Of a stretch of 64,000 bases of DNA, positions 12,831 to 23,851 are shown one piece after another. The stretch lies in the NCBI RefSeq assembly GCF_028453695.1, contig NC_135781.1, forward strand, positions 18,351,640 to 18,415,639. Reading direction: 5' to 3'. This DNA comes from Augochlora pura (Eukaryota > Arthropoda > Insecta > Hymenoptera > Halictidae). Position numbers and translations under genes: made by a program. A model generated the notes under the pieces. That model saw only the letters and a list, made by a program, of their open reading frames with translations. It was not told the origin of the DNA and ran no database searches. Position 1 is the first letter of the stretch; each line of letters begins with the position of its first letter.

Positions 12831-14062
12831 AAATAATTTAATATTATAATATTTTCTCTTTTCCATAGTCAGATTAATTCTACTTTGATCTTGTTAATCT
12901 CCTCGGTTACTACTATATTGCTTTTTTTTATTTAAACCATGTTACATCGGCCAAAATATTCATTAATGGGAACATATTCTTACTTTGATAATAAGAAAAT
13001 CACTGATTTCATACATTTATGACAAAATTAAGCAGATGAAACACAGAACCGCGACTAGGATTACAAGAATTTAACAATTTGATTGTATTGAGTTGTCCGA
13101 TAAGTTGTTCTAGTAGCACTTGATTCAGTATTTGATTAATAAATGACAAGACTTTTACGAGCATATATTATTATTCTTTTACTTTAAACATTAAAAAGTG
13201 TCTTTCATTTCCTCGTGAAAAAAGGAAATACCTTCAGAACCTATAATTATTAGTTGTGGGAATAACTGTTTGTAGTTCTTTTTTTATGCATCGATGCGTT
13301 TTTAATTAGCTGAATGATTTACAGCCTACTAATGAGTTTTTACTCCAATTTTTATGTTCGACCTCTCGAAAGTATACTTTAATAAATTGAGTTTTCGTTG
13401 AAGATTCCACTTTGACCATCCTTCCGGTAGCTGAAACCTTCATCCTGTATTAAAATGCTGCTTTGTATAGAATTCTGCAGGAAGTACTCCCTATCCGATA
13501 ACAATAGACTACAATAACACCACCTATCCCACGTAATGTACCTGGTTTGAATTTATTCGAACGAGCAATCGCCAATTATTCTGGTAACATAATGATTTCA
13601 ATATAAATAATCGAGTGAAACAGAAATATAATATCTTCTTTAAGAAATTTGTCCTTGAAATAATTACCTTCGATATAAATATAAAATATAAAATATAAAT
13701 ATTAAATATAACTTAAGTGAAATAAAATACAAATGTCACTCCATAGTTGAAAGCATTTATAAACTTCTGTGAAATATGACTTCCTTAACGTAAGTGAATC
13801 AACTAAACATTTTGAATATCAGATACAGATGCATATTTTATTTTACAAAATTTTTGCGTATATACGTGTTAAACGTTTAACATTCAAACGACGGATCTTT
13901 TTCACAAAAAATATAATTGAGTACTTTTACGATTATTTATAACTTTATTTATGAATTATCTTTAACATATTATTTAATATACTTCTCCTGGTTTTGTGCA
14001 AATTTCAATGAAACAAGCAAAAATTGTAATGAACTTTAAGAAATTAAATAGTGAGATAACAA
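12831..14062. other. AT-rich, no recognisable gene
   Basis: Nothing supportable is seen. A short ATATAAA-type low-complexity run lies at 13673-13712. Confidence 0.4.
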
Positions 14063-14953
14063 TTGTTCCGTCTCGGAACAACAATTCCGATAGAAAATAT
14101 TCAACGCAGAGACTCTGCGAGGGCGAAAAATGTCAGCAGTGACGCAGCGACTATCAAGCAGCAACCAAGGGAAACAACCACCAAGGACAACGAAGAACAA
14201 GGCATCGCTACCACCCATCAATCCAGTGTGGCGACCCTGATTTCAACGGTTGCCAGGTCAACGCACTGCGAAGGAGTTTTTGTACGCCGCTGCTAGGCTC
14301 CGTCTAGCGCAGTATGTTTAGGTGCGCACAAAGACACAAGAAAAGGTACCTTGTGTTAGGACGCCCGATGACACACTGTATTTGTATAAACGGTTTAACG
14401 ACCTATATATAAGCAACGTACAGTCATCGTCCTCTCACTTATTACTTATTACTTATTACTTCTGTCTTTATCGAGTTCGACACAGCGAGACCTCCACCGT
14501 CACCGATCCGTGCCTGATTTAATAAAGAGTGTCGAGGATCATTATCAACGTTCGCAATATATTTTTACCACACGCCATTCCTCCACACCAGCATCCGAGC
14601 CGTCACAGCCGAAACATTTCCCATTTCGAACACTATTAAATCTACAACACCTCGTTGATTCCTCAATCATCATAACACACGCGCCTTCGAGTGATCTGCG
14701 GCAATTACGTACGCGGACTCGACGCAACAACAATGTTTATACAGTGGGTCGAAGTGGACTCAAGTTTTGCCGTTTGAATGTGAACTGTAACATTTTCCAC
14801 GATAAATGTATTCCTACGAGCATGTTTCGAAGTAACACACTGCGCAGCTCAGAATCTTGCGTGTCTTTGAAGGGAAAGTACAATAGAATGGAAACAACGC
14901 ACGCGTGTAAGCGTACTTCAAGTTCGATCTCCAATCGATCTGCAATCGATTAA
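14063..14953 (+). other. Coding-like block split by a solo LTR
   Basis: Open frames lie on both sides of the LTR at 14227-14587: 14063 into the LTR, and from inside the LTR to 14953. If the LTR and one CCAG copy are taken out, the upstream frame stays open for a few tens of codons past the junction. The block is GC-richer than its flanks. No domain is recognisable, so it may be an exon, older retroelement sequence or a composition effect. Confidence 0.3.
14227..14587 (+). mobile_element. Solo LTR 1 (361 bp)
   Basis: It begins TGTGGCGACC and ends ATTCCTCCACA, giving TGTGG/CCACA inverted tips. It is flanked on both sides by CCAG (14223-14226 and 14588-14591), a 4-bp target duplication typical of Ty3/gypsy-type integration. 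In the plus orientation a TATATAA box lies at 14405 and an AATAAA signal at 14521, the expected promoter-then-polyadenylation order of an LTR. A short ACTTATT triplication lies at 14438-14462. No internal retroelement sequence is adjacent, so this is the product of LTR-LTR recombination. Confidence 0.8.
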
Positions 14954-17257
14954 AATCTCATTAGACAATCGGACAAACGATTCCGAGCACTGGATTTAAA
15001 CCGTGCTACGAGCACGGTACAATTTCCTTGCGGCATTCCAGCTATTAGAAAGGTGTATCGTGCACGGTCGCGATACGTTAAACACTGATTAGAATTCCAG
15101 GATGCAAGAACAAATGATTCCGCGCGATGCATTCACTGCCCTCGGACAAAATACTGTCTGCCTGATGGCTTGAATACACAGTCTGAAACAGGATTTGCAC
15201 GCCACAAGAGTTCGAAAAAATATGTTTTATTATTCAAAATTTCTTATTACGCTTTGTTCATTGTTTAATCATGTTGCTTCACTGTAATCATATTTCTGCA
15301 ACAGTAAAGTTTCCTTAACACTAAAATTACCAAACTAGTCGAAACGAATGGTTTTTGATTGATGAACTGCTTTATTGAAACATATATTATAATAGAAATT
15401 GTACTTAAAAGTAAATCCAATTTTATCATTGTAATAGAAATATTTCATCGCATTTTCATTTGCAATTAGTGAAAGTAATTTATGAATAGTTTTATTTAAA
15501 ACGCGACTAATGTATATTGTTTACAGGTTCCAAACTTTTAATTATTTGTAAGGAAATTCATATTAAATTCAAAGTTTAAACACCATTTTGTAAACAATTA
15601 TTGCAGATTTGTAGAGATCAATTATTTGTAATGAGATTCCTGTTGTTTTCTGAAAAGGTTTATACAAAATTTAAAAATTAAATAAAAGGCGAATAAATTT
15701 TGATGTGTGAGAGGGGTTAATTTTATTTGCAAAACGGTGAACATAATGTACAAAATAATTCATTTCGATTAAAAAAAGGTGAATACACTAAACTAAGATT
15801 TAATTCCGTTTTAAATTAATTCCTTTAATTAATTATTCCGTTTTTAAGATGTCTAAATATTTAGATAGTATTTATACAGTATTTACTATTCACGGAAGAC
15901 TAAATTCTTTTTACAATAGCCGTCAACTCTTTTGTTATATTACTGTACCTTTTTCTAATTACGTGTTCTTTGAATCTTAATTTATGAAAGTTTTATTAGT
16001 CCTTGTAATTTCTAAAAGCTTCCAGTCCTTATAATTACACTAACTGCGGATTTGATGTGTTTATGGCAAAATTGATTAGGCCAAGCTTAAAATAGAAAGA
16101 AGATTATTGAAGAGTCTGATGTGTTGCTTTCGATAAAGAAAGACTTCTATTTGATTTCTATTTCTTGTTATCGTCGCAGACTACTTTTATGCAAAATGAA
16201 AATTGTCTGCATTAATTGCAAAATGTAGGAACTATAGAAATATTTAACACAACAATGTTTTCAAATTCTCTAAATGTTTTTACCGTTTGGTATTTGTCCC
16301 ATTCATTTCTGTCACAAACGCATAAAATCCGCAGTCTATTTATAACATATGTACGTATTTATAACTATACGCTACAGTAGCAATTGCACTTTGAATTTGC
16401 TATGTTTATGAAAACATTAGCCCAGTTGCCGGAAATCTGAACGATCAGCTTACACTCATCGAGATCCCCGGACATTTTAAAGAAACGCAACAATATGATC
16501 CACGCGGAAGATTAAATCTTTTGGCAGCTAATCGAAAGGCTTTGTGTTTATTTCCAACTGACCTGCTTAGCTCGTCGTATACCTGCCTCTCCGTAGTTTC
16601 TCGAATCTTGTTTTCACTCGTTCCAGCTGGCGATGTAATCATTTACCACCGCTTTCCTGTTCATTCAACCTATTTCCTGTCATTCGCTAGCCGTATCCAT
16701 CAATTTTTCTAGCTGTTGCTATCCTCGAACCTCTTAAATTTACTTCTCGTGCTAATAATAAAATATTCGATTCTCCATTTTTAATTAGAAATGTTATTAT
16801 TCATATCTTCGTCGGAAAATCACAAGATAGAATTGTTAACATATATTCGTCCGATAATTTTTTGCACCACCATTTGCACTTTTTAACAGTATCATTAGTT
16901 TATAATATACCATTATAAACTTATTTTAATTAAGTTATTTCTTCTTATTGATACACCACAGCAATCGAGTGTATTTTTTTTATGTTAACAAAATTTATTT
17001 TACTAATACTAATCAAACAATAAATTAGTATAAGAATTAATATAAATAGTTATTTGAATAATTTTATGGTGAATTGTAAGTGTCATTTTTTAGATTTCAA
17101 ACTTTTTAATAGAAATTTATGCGTTTATATTAACAATAAGTGCCATCGAAAGTAGCAGATAACTCTTCCCATGCGAGCGGCGACTATGAGGTACTAACAG
17201 GAACGGTTACAGCATTTTTCAAAATAATTTTAACAGCACAAGATGTGTTTATATGCC
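14954..17257. other. AT-rich, no recognisable gene
   Basis: Apart from a GC-richer edge to about 15200 and a patch at 16440-16690, the stretch is AT-rich. I find no domain, RNA gene or clear repeat. Confidence 0.4.
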
Positions 17258-17449
17258 CAGTACTGGGCAAATGTATCCGGACATTCTTTAAACCGCAATA
17301 ACTTTCTCAAAAATGGACAAAACGACCAGAATATTTTAAAAAATTTTTAGAATTTCTTTAAAATTTTTTAAAATATTCTGGTCGTTTTGTCCATTTTTGA
17401 GAAAGTTATTGCGGTTTAAAGAATGATTGCTTGCATATGTCCAATATTG
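17258..17449. mobile_element. Perfect 66-bp hairpin in a snap-back element
   Basis: The left arm (17282-17347) and right arm (17360-17425) are exact reverse complements over 66 bases, separated by a 12-base loop. Outside the arms, CAGTACTGGGCAAATG at 17258 pairs only weakly with CATATGTCCAATATTG ending at 17449. The CAGT..GGGCAAATGTATCCGG tip resembles the ends of Tc1-like transposons. The likeliest reading is a very short Tc1-type snap-back element. The transcribed hairpin could also feed small-RNA pathways, but that is only a possibility. Confidence 0.8.
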
Positions 17450-17589
17450 TATTTAAAAAACTGTGAAAAGTGTAATTATTGTACATGCTAAAATCACATG
17501 AAATAGAAATACTATAGGTAAAAAGGCATTCTCTGATGTCCATAATATTTGGGAATACGGATAATATTTGAAAATTGTAAGAAGCCAAC

Positions 17590-18210
17590 GAGAACCAATA
17601 GAGAGTACGAGAAACTCTTTGTTCGCGTTTGGCGTGTCGCGATCAATAGTTAATCTTAATCAGAGCGGCAAACATAAACATAGACGGACGGCCTACCTTC
17701 GCGTCGACAAGGATGAACGAGGCAAAAGGCAAGATCGCCAACAGTCGAGACGACGTGACGTACAGATTTAATTAAACTTTGAAGTAATTATTTCGTGTGT
17801 CAATGAAAAGTTGGAATGCGTTCTTGGCCGCGTCCATCCACCCCGAGGTAATAGAAACCTGTGGGCGGGTGTGTCTGGCTGGACGTCGCGTCGTAACGTA
17901 TTTACGTGTGTCAGTTCATCGTTCAATGTCGGCGATTTGGCAAAAACGTAACACCGTTCACAATTAATGCTATCCCGGCGTCGATAAATTGTCGGGCCAA
18001 TGCTTTTGCGGAAGCGCGAGGGAAACGTTGAAAATGAGCCAGCGGCGAACGAGGACAGCTGGAATAAGCGATGCGGAACACGATGTTGCCACCGCGTTTA
18101 TGTGTTCTCTATGTGCAACAATTATCGCCGATAGCGATGTCGAAAACTCGGCTGACAAATAATTGCTAATGGATTACACGGGAGTTCGGTGTCCGGCTGT
18201 CGACGAGACT
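17590..18210. promoter_or_regulatory. GC-rich non-coding island
   Basis: The block is CpG-rich relative to its flanks, and its overlapping open frames on both strands (e.g. 17568-17771 plus, 17970-18158 minus) have no domain. It contains repeated CGTCG/CGACG words. It is a candidate regulatory island upstream of the promoter-like segment at 19 kb. Confidence 0.3.
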
Positions 18211-18995
18211 GTTACTCTTTCCGGTTTGCTACAATTTCAGAGTTATTTTTTATCTAATCTGTCGAGTATTGATTACTATTTCCCAATAGTTGGAATACTT
18301 CAACGGTTCTTTGGATCCATAGATCGTCATTTATCCGATGGCGTTTAGGTGAATTTCCGCTGTACGCAACATCTGTCAGATAATTAAAATAGAATAATAC
18401 GTTTAAAATTGCATGCAGAGATTTGAATTTTTTAAAGATGTTAGCGAAAACGAGAAGAGGCCAATTAAAATCAATATAAATATCCACAAAACTCATTTAC
18501 CTCCGGCCACGTGTGCAAACTGGCCCTCGGATCGTAACAATGTATAACGTATTTTGTTTATACTAGAACAAATCTTGAAGTCACATAAACTTCCATCATA
18601 TTGACTACAATATTGTAAAGTTGAACAAATTGCAGAAATTGTTCAAATTTTTAAAACTTTAAAAATTTTTAAAAGTATTGCTATAGTTAAAATAATTAAA
18701 ATTGTACAAATTGTTAAAATTATCGAAAAAGTTAATCTCCAGAATCCATTTTCGAATTCGCTAGACTACAAAATACACAAATTACAATAAATAGACCATG
18801 ATAATAATTATTGATATAAAGTCTAGCAAACTAACAGTAAATGTTTGATAAAAAAAAATCTCGTTTTCTACCAGTGAACATTGATCATTGAACCAAAAAA
18901 TATTACCTAGTATTTCCGTCGTTTCGAAACGTCGCCGTAGCACACCATGTACATAAACATAATCATCGTAATTGCGACTTCCTTCGACCAGCCGG
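18211..18995. other. AT-rich spacer
   Basis: From 18610 to 18740 there is a loose repetition of AAATTGTTMAAA-type words (AACAAATTGCAGAAATTG, TACAAATTGTTAAAATT). No gene is seen. Confidence 0.4.
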
Positions 18996-19487
18996 TCCGT
19001 GACTCAGAGAATTCGGGGTGCCGAGGGCCGAAGGGATAAAATCAGTTCGGTCCGGCTCCGCTGCGTCACGTGAATCCGGCGATGTCGTTGACCTTATCCT
19101 TGAGGTCCTTAAGGTGCAAAAACGCACACGCGATACCGTTGGCACGAGTCGACGACGTGGAAATGCACCTGCTTCTGGTTACTACACGGAGCCCCTGCAG
19201 TCACGGCGCATGGACCCGGCCGCCGCGCCGCGTCGCACCGCGTCGCACCGCGCTGCGCCGAACCGAGCCGAGCCGAGCCGGCCGATTCGCTTGCTGAGCG
19301 CATTCGCCTAACCGTGCACACGCGTTTCTTCGTCCGCGGCGCTGGTTCCGCGTCGAGGAATCCGCGGAGGTCGCGCGGAGCCGAGCCGCGGAGAACAGCC
19401 TGGTCGGGTCGCGTCGCGCCGGCATTCACCCAGGTATCCTCTTTTGTCTTCGACGTAAATTACACGGCGCGAAGGGAGCCGAGAAAA
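18996..19487 (+). promoter_or_regulatory. CpG-rich promoter / 5' UTR candidate
   Basis: This is among the most CpG-dense segments of the window, with CCGAGCCGAGCCG and CGCGTCGCACCG short repeats at 19225-19290. The segment directly precedes a well-placed ATG and splice donor. Long frames on both strands here (up to 169 codons on the minus strand) reflect scarcity of stop codons in GC-rich DNA and are not taken as genes. A transcription start is likely somewhere in this block, but no TATA or initiator could be fixed. Confidence 0.4.
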
Positions 19488-19519
19488 ATGACAATGCCCG
19501 TGGAACAGTTGATTTCTAC
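19488..19519 (+). CDS. Putative first coding exon
   Basis: The ATG at 19488 is preceded by GAGAAAA, a good match to the insect start consensus (A-rich before ATG), and a second in-frame ATG follows at 19494. The frame encodes MTMPVEQLIS plus the first two bases of a threonine codon. It then runs into GTAAGTACG at 19520, a near-perfect 5' splice donor. The exon would therefore end in phase 2. Ten residues are too few for me to identify the protein. The remaining exons would lie downstream on the same strand, probably beyond the window. A chance ATG beside a chance donor cannot be excluded. Confidence 0.4.
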
Positions 19520-21096
19520 GTAAGTACGAGGCACAGTTAGAGCGACTGCGGCGCTGACAGTTAACGCTTTTCACGGGACGCGACGCAACGGCGCAACGGC
19601 GCAACGTCCCTTTCAATGTCAACCCGAGGCGCGTACCGTTTTCTTTCATCTCCGAAATGAGACGTCGAGCACGAGCTCGCGGCAGCCTCTCTGACAGCGA
19701 ATCCGGAACGCCGACTCCAGGAACGTTATCCCGCAAGGCGAACTGGAATTTGCGAGTGGGACTGTCACTGCTAAATAGTGCATGGCAGGTACAGTTAAAC
19801 ACCGACCGGCGGGTCACGACGGTCTGACGGGTTCAACGCGGGAACGACGATTAACCGGAGGTTCGAGCGATAGGGTATAGCAATTTCTTTGAAGGTTTGC
19901 GCAGTCATTTGTTTCTTTCGTTTCGATCAAGTCTCGGACACTTGGGCAATCGGAAAGTTTGCGATAATGCGTTCCTATTCTTAGGGCGTGTTCAGGCAGT
20001 ACTAGGCTGCCGCGGTTGGTCAAGTCACTTTATGAACACCGAAATCATGATTTACCGAATTTAATATACTCGTCCACTAGAGCGTATCTTTTCTGAAATA
20101 TTTTGTATTCAACTAAAAATTGCGAATCAAATCAAATGAAACAAACGACTCTCTATAAAATTGTGAATCAAAAGAAGTTTCTATTAAAACTTTCGTCTGA
20201 ATATCCCAGAAAATGTTTGATAAATGTATACGTTCGGGAAGTGTTTAAAATCACTAATCATTTTTGTGCATTATATTTACCTGCATCCAAAAAATGGACA
20301 CATTTTATCTTCTTATTCGGAAATTTTAATGAATAAATTAATTTCAATTCTTACTCGAGAATTGCGAATAACTTAATCAACATTATCCGCGAATAACAAA
20401 TAATTAAGCTATACGCCATTATTGCTTTCGATATTCTAAATAACATCTGTCCAACGGTCAGATATAATTCTTTAGACATTCGATAATTATTATATAAAAC
20501 GTCGAAATAATAACATAAATCCATCATGTGAGATTATAAAGAGATTATTTGCGAAGAATTTATTCTTTCCTCACCTCGTTTTTTATTTATAGCAGTCTTT
20601 TCAAACAAAACAGCAATTATCGCATTCCCGGTGCATCGGGACGAGTGCCGCTCACCTATGTACCGCAGGGTCAACACAGCTTTCTCTCGTTATACATAGA
20701 ATCGAATCAGTTACATCGAACGAGATCGCTAATTATCGAGATTTTATTTTTCCCAAGCTCGTGGACTCCGAATTCCTGAAAGCGTTCAGGAAGTCGCCCA
20801 ATAACGGCGACAATACATAACGGTATTCCATCGCCATAACATTATCGAGAACGTGCACAACGAATCGTAAGTTCCCTATGCATCTGACTGGAACACACCT
20901 AATAGCGGCATTCTAATCGAGCACCGAACGTGTAAACCGAACGCTTACGGTCCCGAGAGTATACGTGACCGACCGCGACGACGAACCGTGGCTGGATTCA
21001 ATTATTTTAGGTGTTAGGTACGGAGATTTTCCTAATCTTCCCTTCCCTGACCCTTCACCTTTCCGGGAGTCATGCGCGAGTACAAAGGGTCTTTCA
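19520..21096. other. Start of putative giant intron
   Basis: The GC-rich composition continues to about 19990, with a tandem GCGCAACG triplet near 19586-19605. It then becomes AT-rich, with a second modest GC patch at 20880-21090. No domain or RNA gene is visible. Confidence 0.35.
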
Positions 21097-21165
21097 TTAA
21101 CCGCTTGCACTATAACGAGTCAGGCTCGCGATGGAGATCTCATACATGGACGATTCGAAGACCAA
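21097..21165 (+). mobile_element. Left end of a TTAA miniature element
   Basis: TTAACCGCTTGCACTATAAC, followed by GAGTCAGGCTCGCGATGGAG and ATCTCATACATG, matches in order the left end of the complete element at 55606. No matching right end is seen nearby, so this is a truncated copy. Confidence 0.65.
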
Positions 21166-21254
21166 TCAGTGTGTTGTAATAGAATATGTTAAAATAATAA
21201 GATGAAATGGGCGACGTTTATGTGAGAATGTGCCGATCGAGCGTACGTATATAC

Positions 21255-21320
21255 AGGGTGAGACATAAATTACTCCCCACAATTTTTTAGCTCCTTCCAT
21301 TAATTAAAGACAAAAATATT
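21255..21320. other. ACAGGGTG-type repeat end
   Basis: TATACAGGGTGAGACATAAA resembles the ACAGGGTGTCCC-like tips of several insect interspersed repeats. Only one end is seen. This is a weak call. Confidence 0.25.
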
Positions 21321-21585
21321 TCGTATCAAAGATAATTAGTATGTAACCGGCAAGACATTGCAATTCTTTAAATTTCAAAACGAATTGATTTACGGTAAAG
21401 CACAAGGTTACAGTTATGTTTTTAAGTGAACTATGTTATTTTAACTAATGTCGAGACGAATAACCTTTAGATGACATTGAAAGAAACACTGCCATGAATC
21501 GATTGCCACAACATTTTCGAATGTAAACATAAACAAATGATAAAGCGAATAAAAGTGAAAACCAGAGTAACAGTAAAAGTGCAAC

Positions 21586-21846
21586 ATGAGCACAATCAAG
21601 CTCGTGTTATTGCAAATAAGGCTGTTAGATAACTCGAATGCGGAAATATGGATCACAAGACTTAAAATATACACAAAAGTGTCGGCTTTGGGAAAAGAAA
21701 TCAGACGGTCGAAATTAATAATAGACTACATAGGAGAAGATGTGGTGCCAATATTTATAAGTTACGATATTGATATCAACAAAATAAAATATAAAGATTT
21801 AATTGGTAAGCTCGATCAATGTTTGACATCCGAAAGAAACAGGTGA
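21586..21846 (+). pseudogene. Gag-like fragment of an LTR retrotransposon (tentative)
   Basis: The 86-codon frame has an ordered pattern seen in gag proteins of Ty3/gypsy-type elements: an AEIWITRLKIY segment (W..R...Y), then a charged stretch, LIIDYIGEDV (the L..LIG.ET position), and DLIGKLDQCL (the F..L...L position). The start ATG has a favourable context (GCAACATGAGC). No zinc knuckle, protease or polymerase follows, and no LTRs flank it. It is either a small gag relic or a chance resemblance. I cannot exclude a host-domesticated fragment. Confidence 0.35.
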
Positions 21847-21950
21847 AATCAGAACGACCTCGACTTTTTACGAATTCGTTATCACGTTGCATTTATATCG
21901 ATGAAAGAAACTTGGAAATTTACCTTTGAGTTCTTAAGAAATGTCTATGA

Positions 21951-22085
21951 TTAACACTTTGCACTCGAGCGCTTCGGAGCGAAGTTATTTAATATTTATC
22001 TTTAAACTCGAGGGCTCCGATACGGTAATAATGAAGATAGATTTTAAATAACTCCGTTCCGAAGCCCTCGACTGCAACGGGTTAA
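21951..22085. mobile_element. Complete TTAA miniature element (135 bp)
   Basis: TTAA lies at both ends. The left tip TTAACACTTTGCACTCGAGC and the right tip (reverse complement TTAACCCGTTGCAGTCGAGG) form inverted repeats that extend ~35 bases through GCTTCGGAGCGAAGTTATTT and its partner. Ends fused to TTAA targets indicate mobilisation by a piggyBac-type transposase. It has no coding capacity. Confidence 0.75.
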
Positions 22086-23602
22086 ATGACTAAAATCGTT
22101 TTTAGTATCGGAAACTCCCGAGATCAGACAGCAAGGCACAGCATTTGGCTCTTTTACCCGATCATAGATCGTTCGCTATTTTGAAGCGTAGTTAAGTCGT
22201 TGCATGCCGGATGGGTAGCTCCTCTCGACAGGGTACCGCTACGCGCCGATGATTATGCAACTTCGCGCCTTTCTGCTACCGCAAAACGACCGCGGACGAG
22301 CCGCTTTCCTAACCGATCCAAGAAATGCGGATTTAAATAAACATAGTCAACGACGTCGATCAAACGAACCTGCCAAACCAACTTGTTTCCTTTCAGCGGA
22401 GAATATTTTATTTGAACAATCAAACACCGGGCCGGCTGACAGCGACGCGTCGCAGCTGGGTCGATTGTGATCGATGATAAAATCGTCTCTGTCTCGCGAC
22501 CTCGGTATTGTTCGCCGACCCTGTGGAATGTGTTAAAACAAATGTGCACTTGTCTTTATATCTAACTATTTCGAATTATTTTAGTGAAACTATAAAGAAC
22601 ATCTGCTTCGTAGACACGGAAAGTGCTAGAGGATAATTGATAGAAACATTATAAAATGATTTGAAACTTGCAGTGTACAAGCAAAATGTTCGCAATACTT
22701 TACGAATCTTAGGTTTTTATTATACCTATATTATATAGTATATGTTTATATAAATTTGTTTTTGTGAAGAATAATGATGATCTGTATATAATACAAGTAT
22801 AGTACAAATTTTATTCGACAAAACGTTAATCGATGTCAAAAATAAAATGAAAGTGGTATTCAGGTATTCAGTATACTTTTAATCGTCACCTAATTATACT
22901 CAATTCACGGAAATTGCATAAAACAAATTACTATTACACTGGGAACAACCGAAAGACTAATACAAGAGGGTTTAACGAAGTTATGTTTTGAAATATTAAT
23001 TAATAAAGCTGAGAATGATTAGTATGGTCGTTGAAAATATATTCTATGAAATATATTCTTGCTATACACTTTAAATCACAAGATGGAGATGCATAAAACA
23101 CAGACATACTCCACTTACACGTGCATTGGTTTATAGTTCTAACGTTAGTTCTTCAGCGGATAATTCCATATATTGCAATTTATATTTCCCAAGAAAACGG
23201 TGTCTATAAAGTTCTTCATTCGTTCCTGATTAACGATAGGAATACCCGACCGCGGTAATTAAATTGTCTAGTATTTCTTGCATTACCGACGATTGTTTTA
23301 CTTTTCCCTCGTACATCCGAGGTGCTATAGCATCCTGAACCAGTACTTTTTCCAATGATGTAATAACAATAAACGTAGGATTTTTAGAAAGTGAAATTGC
23401 GTGGTATGGCATCGATTGAAAATTACTTTCACGAGCTTAATATAGAACACAGGCAGTCCGCAACGCGTTCGCATTGAAACGACAATGTAAAATTTCATTG
23501 GTTTCGTAGAAAGTGGGAAAATATAATAGATGCCGCACTTTATCACAGTTGATGTGCGGCACGCGCTTCATGCACTTCGCATGTTTCGTAATGACAAAAC
23601 TG
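22086..23602. other. No recognisable gene
   Basis: A GC-richer patch (22190-22530) with unsupported frames on both strands gives way to AT-rich sequence. I see nothing assignable. Confidence 0.4.
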
Positions 23603-23851
23603 TGACGCAATGATCGACTTCTCTCCGCGCAAAGAACTAATCGTTCAATAATTCAGCTTCCGAGGCTGTTTACAACGTAATTCGATGTCGACTACCGAAC
23701 CTGCAACACGCTAAGCTATTCGAGAAATGTAACATCATGATCTTATGCAATGACGAACTTCTCTTTATGCAGAGAGCTAATCGTTCAATAGTTTGGCCGC
23801 GGCTAATATTTATAACGTAATTCGGTACGCCGGCGACCAAACCTGTATCGT
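23603..23851 (+). repeat. Diverged 140-bp tandem duplication
   Basis: Two copies (23603-23710 and 23743-23851) share, in order, GCAATGA, ACTTCTCT, GCTAATCGTTCAATA (AACTAATCG in the first), TTACAACGTAATTCG / TTATAACGTAATTCG and ACCGAACCTG / ACCAAACCTG. Identity is roughly 70 percent by eye. This is an old local duplication of unknown role. Confidence 0.65.

Noticed and set aside
14743..14790. TATACAGTGGGTCGAAGTGG as a Tc1 element end
   Set aside because: Only one CAGTG-type tip is present. No inverted partner or transposase is nearby.
19109..19817. Minus-strand frames up to 169 codons in the CpG block
   Set aside because: Stop codons are scarce in very GC-rich DNA. Several frames are open at once and the peptides are Arg/Pro/Ala-rich without domains.
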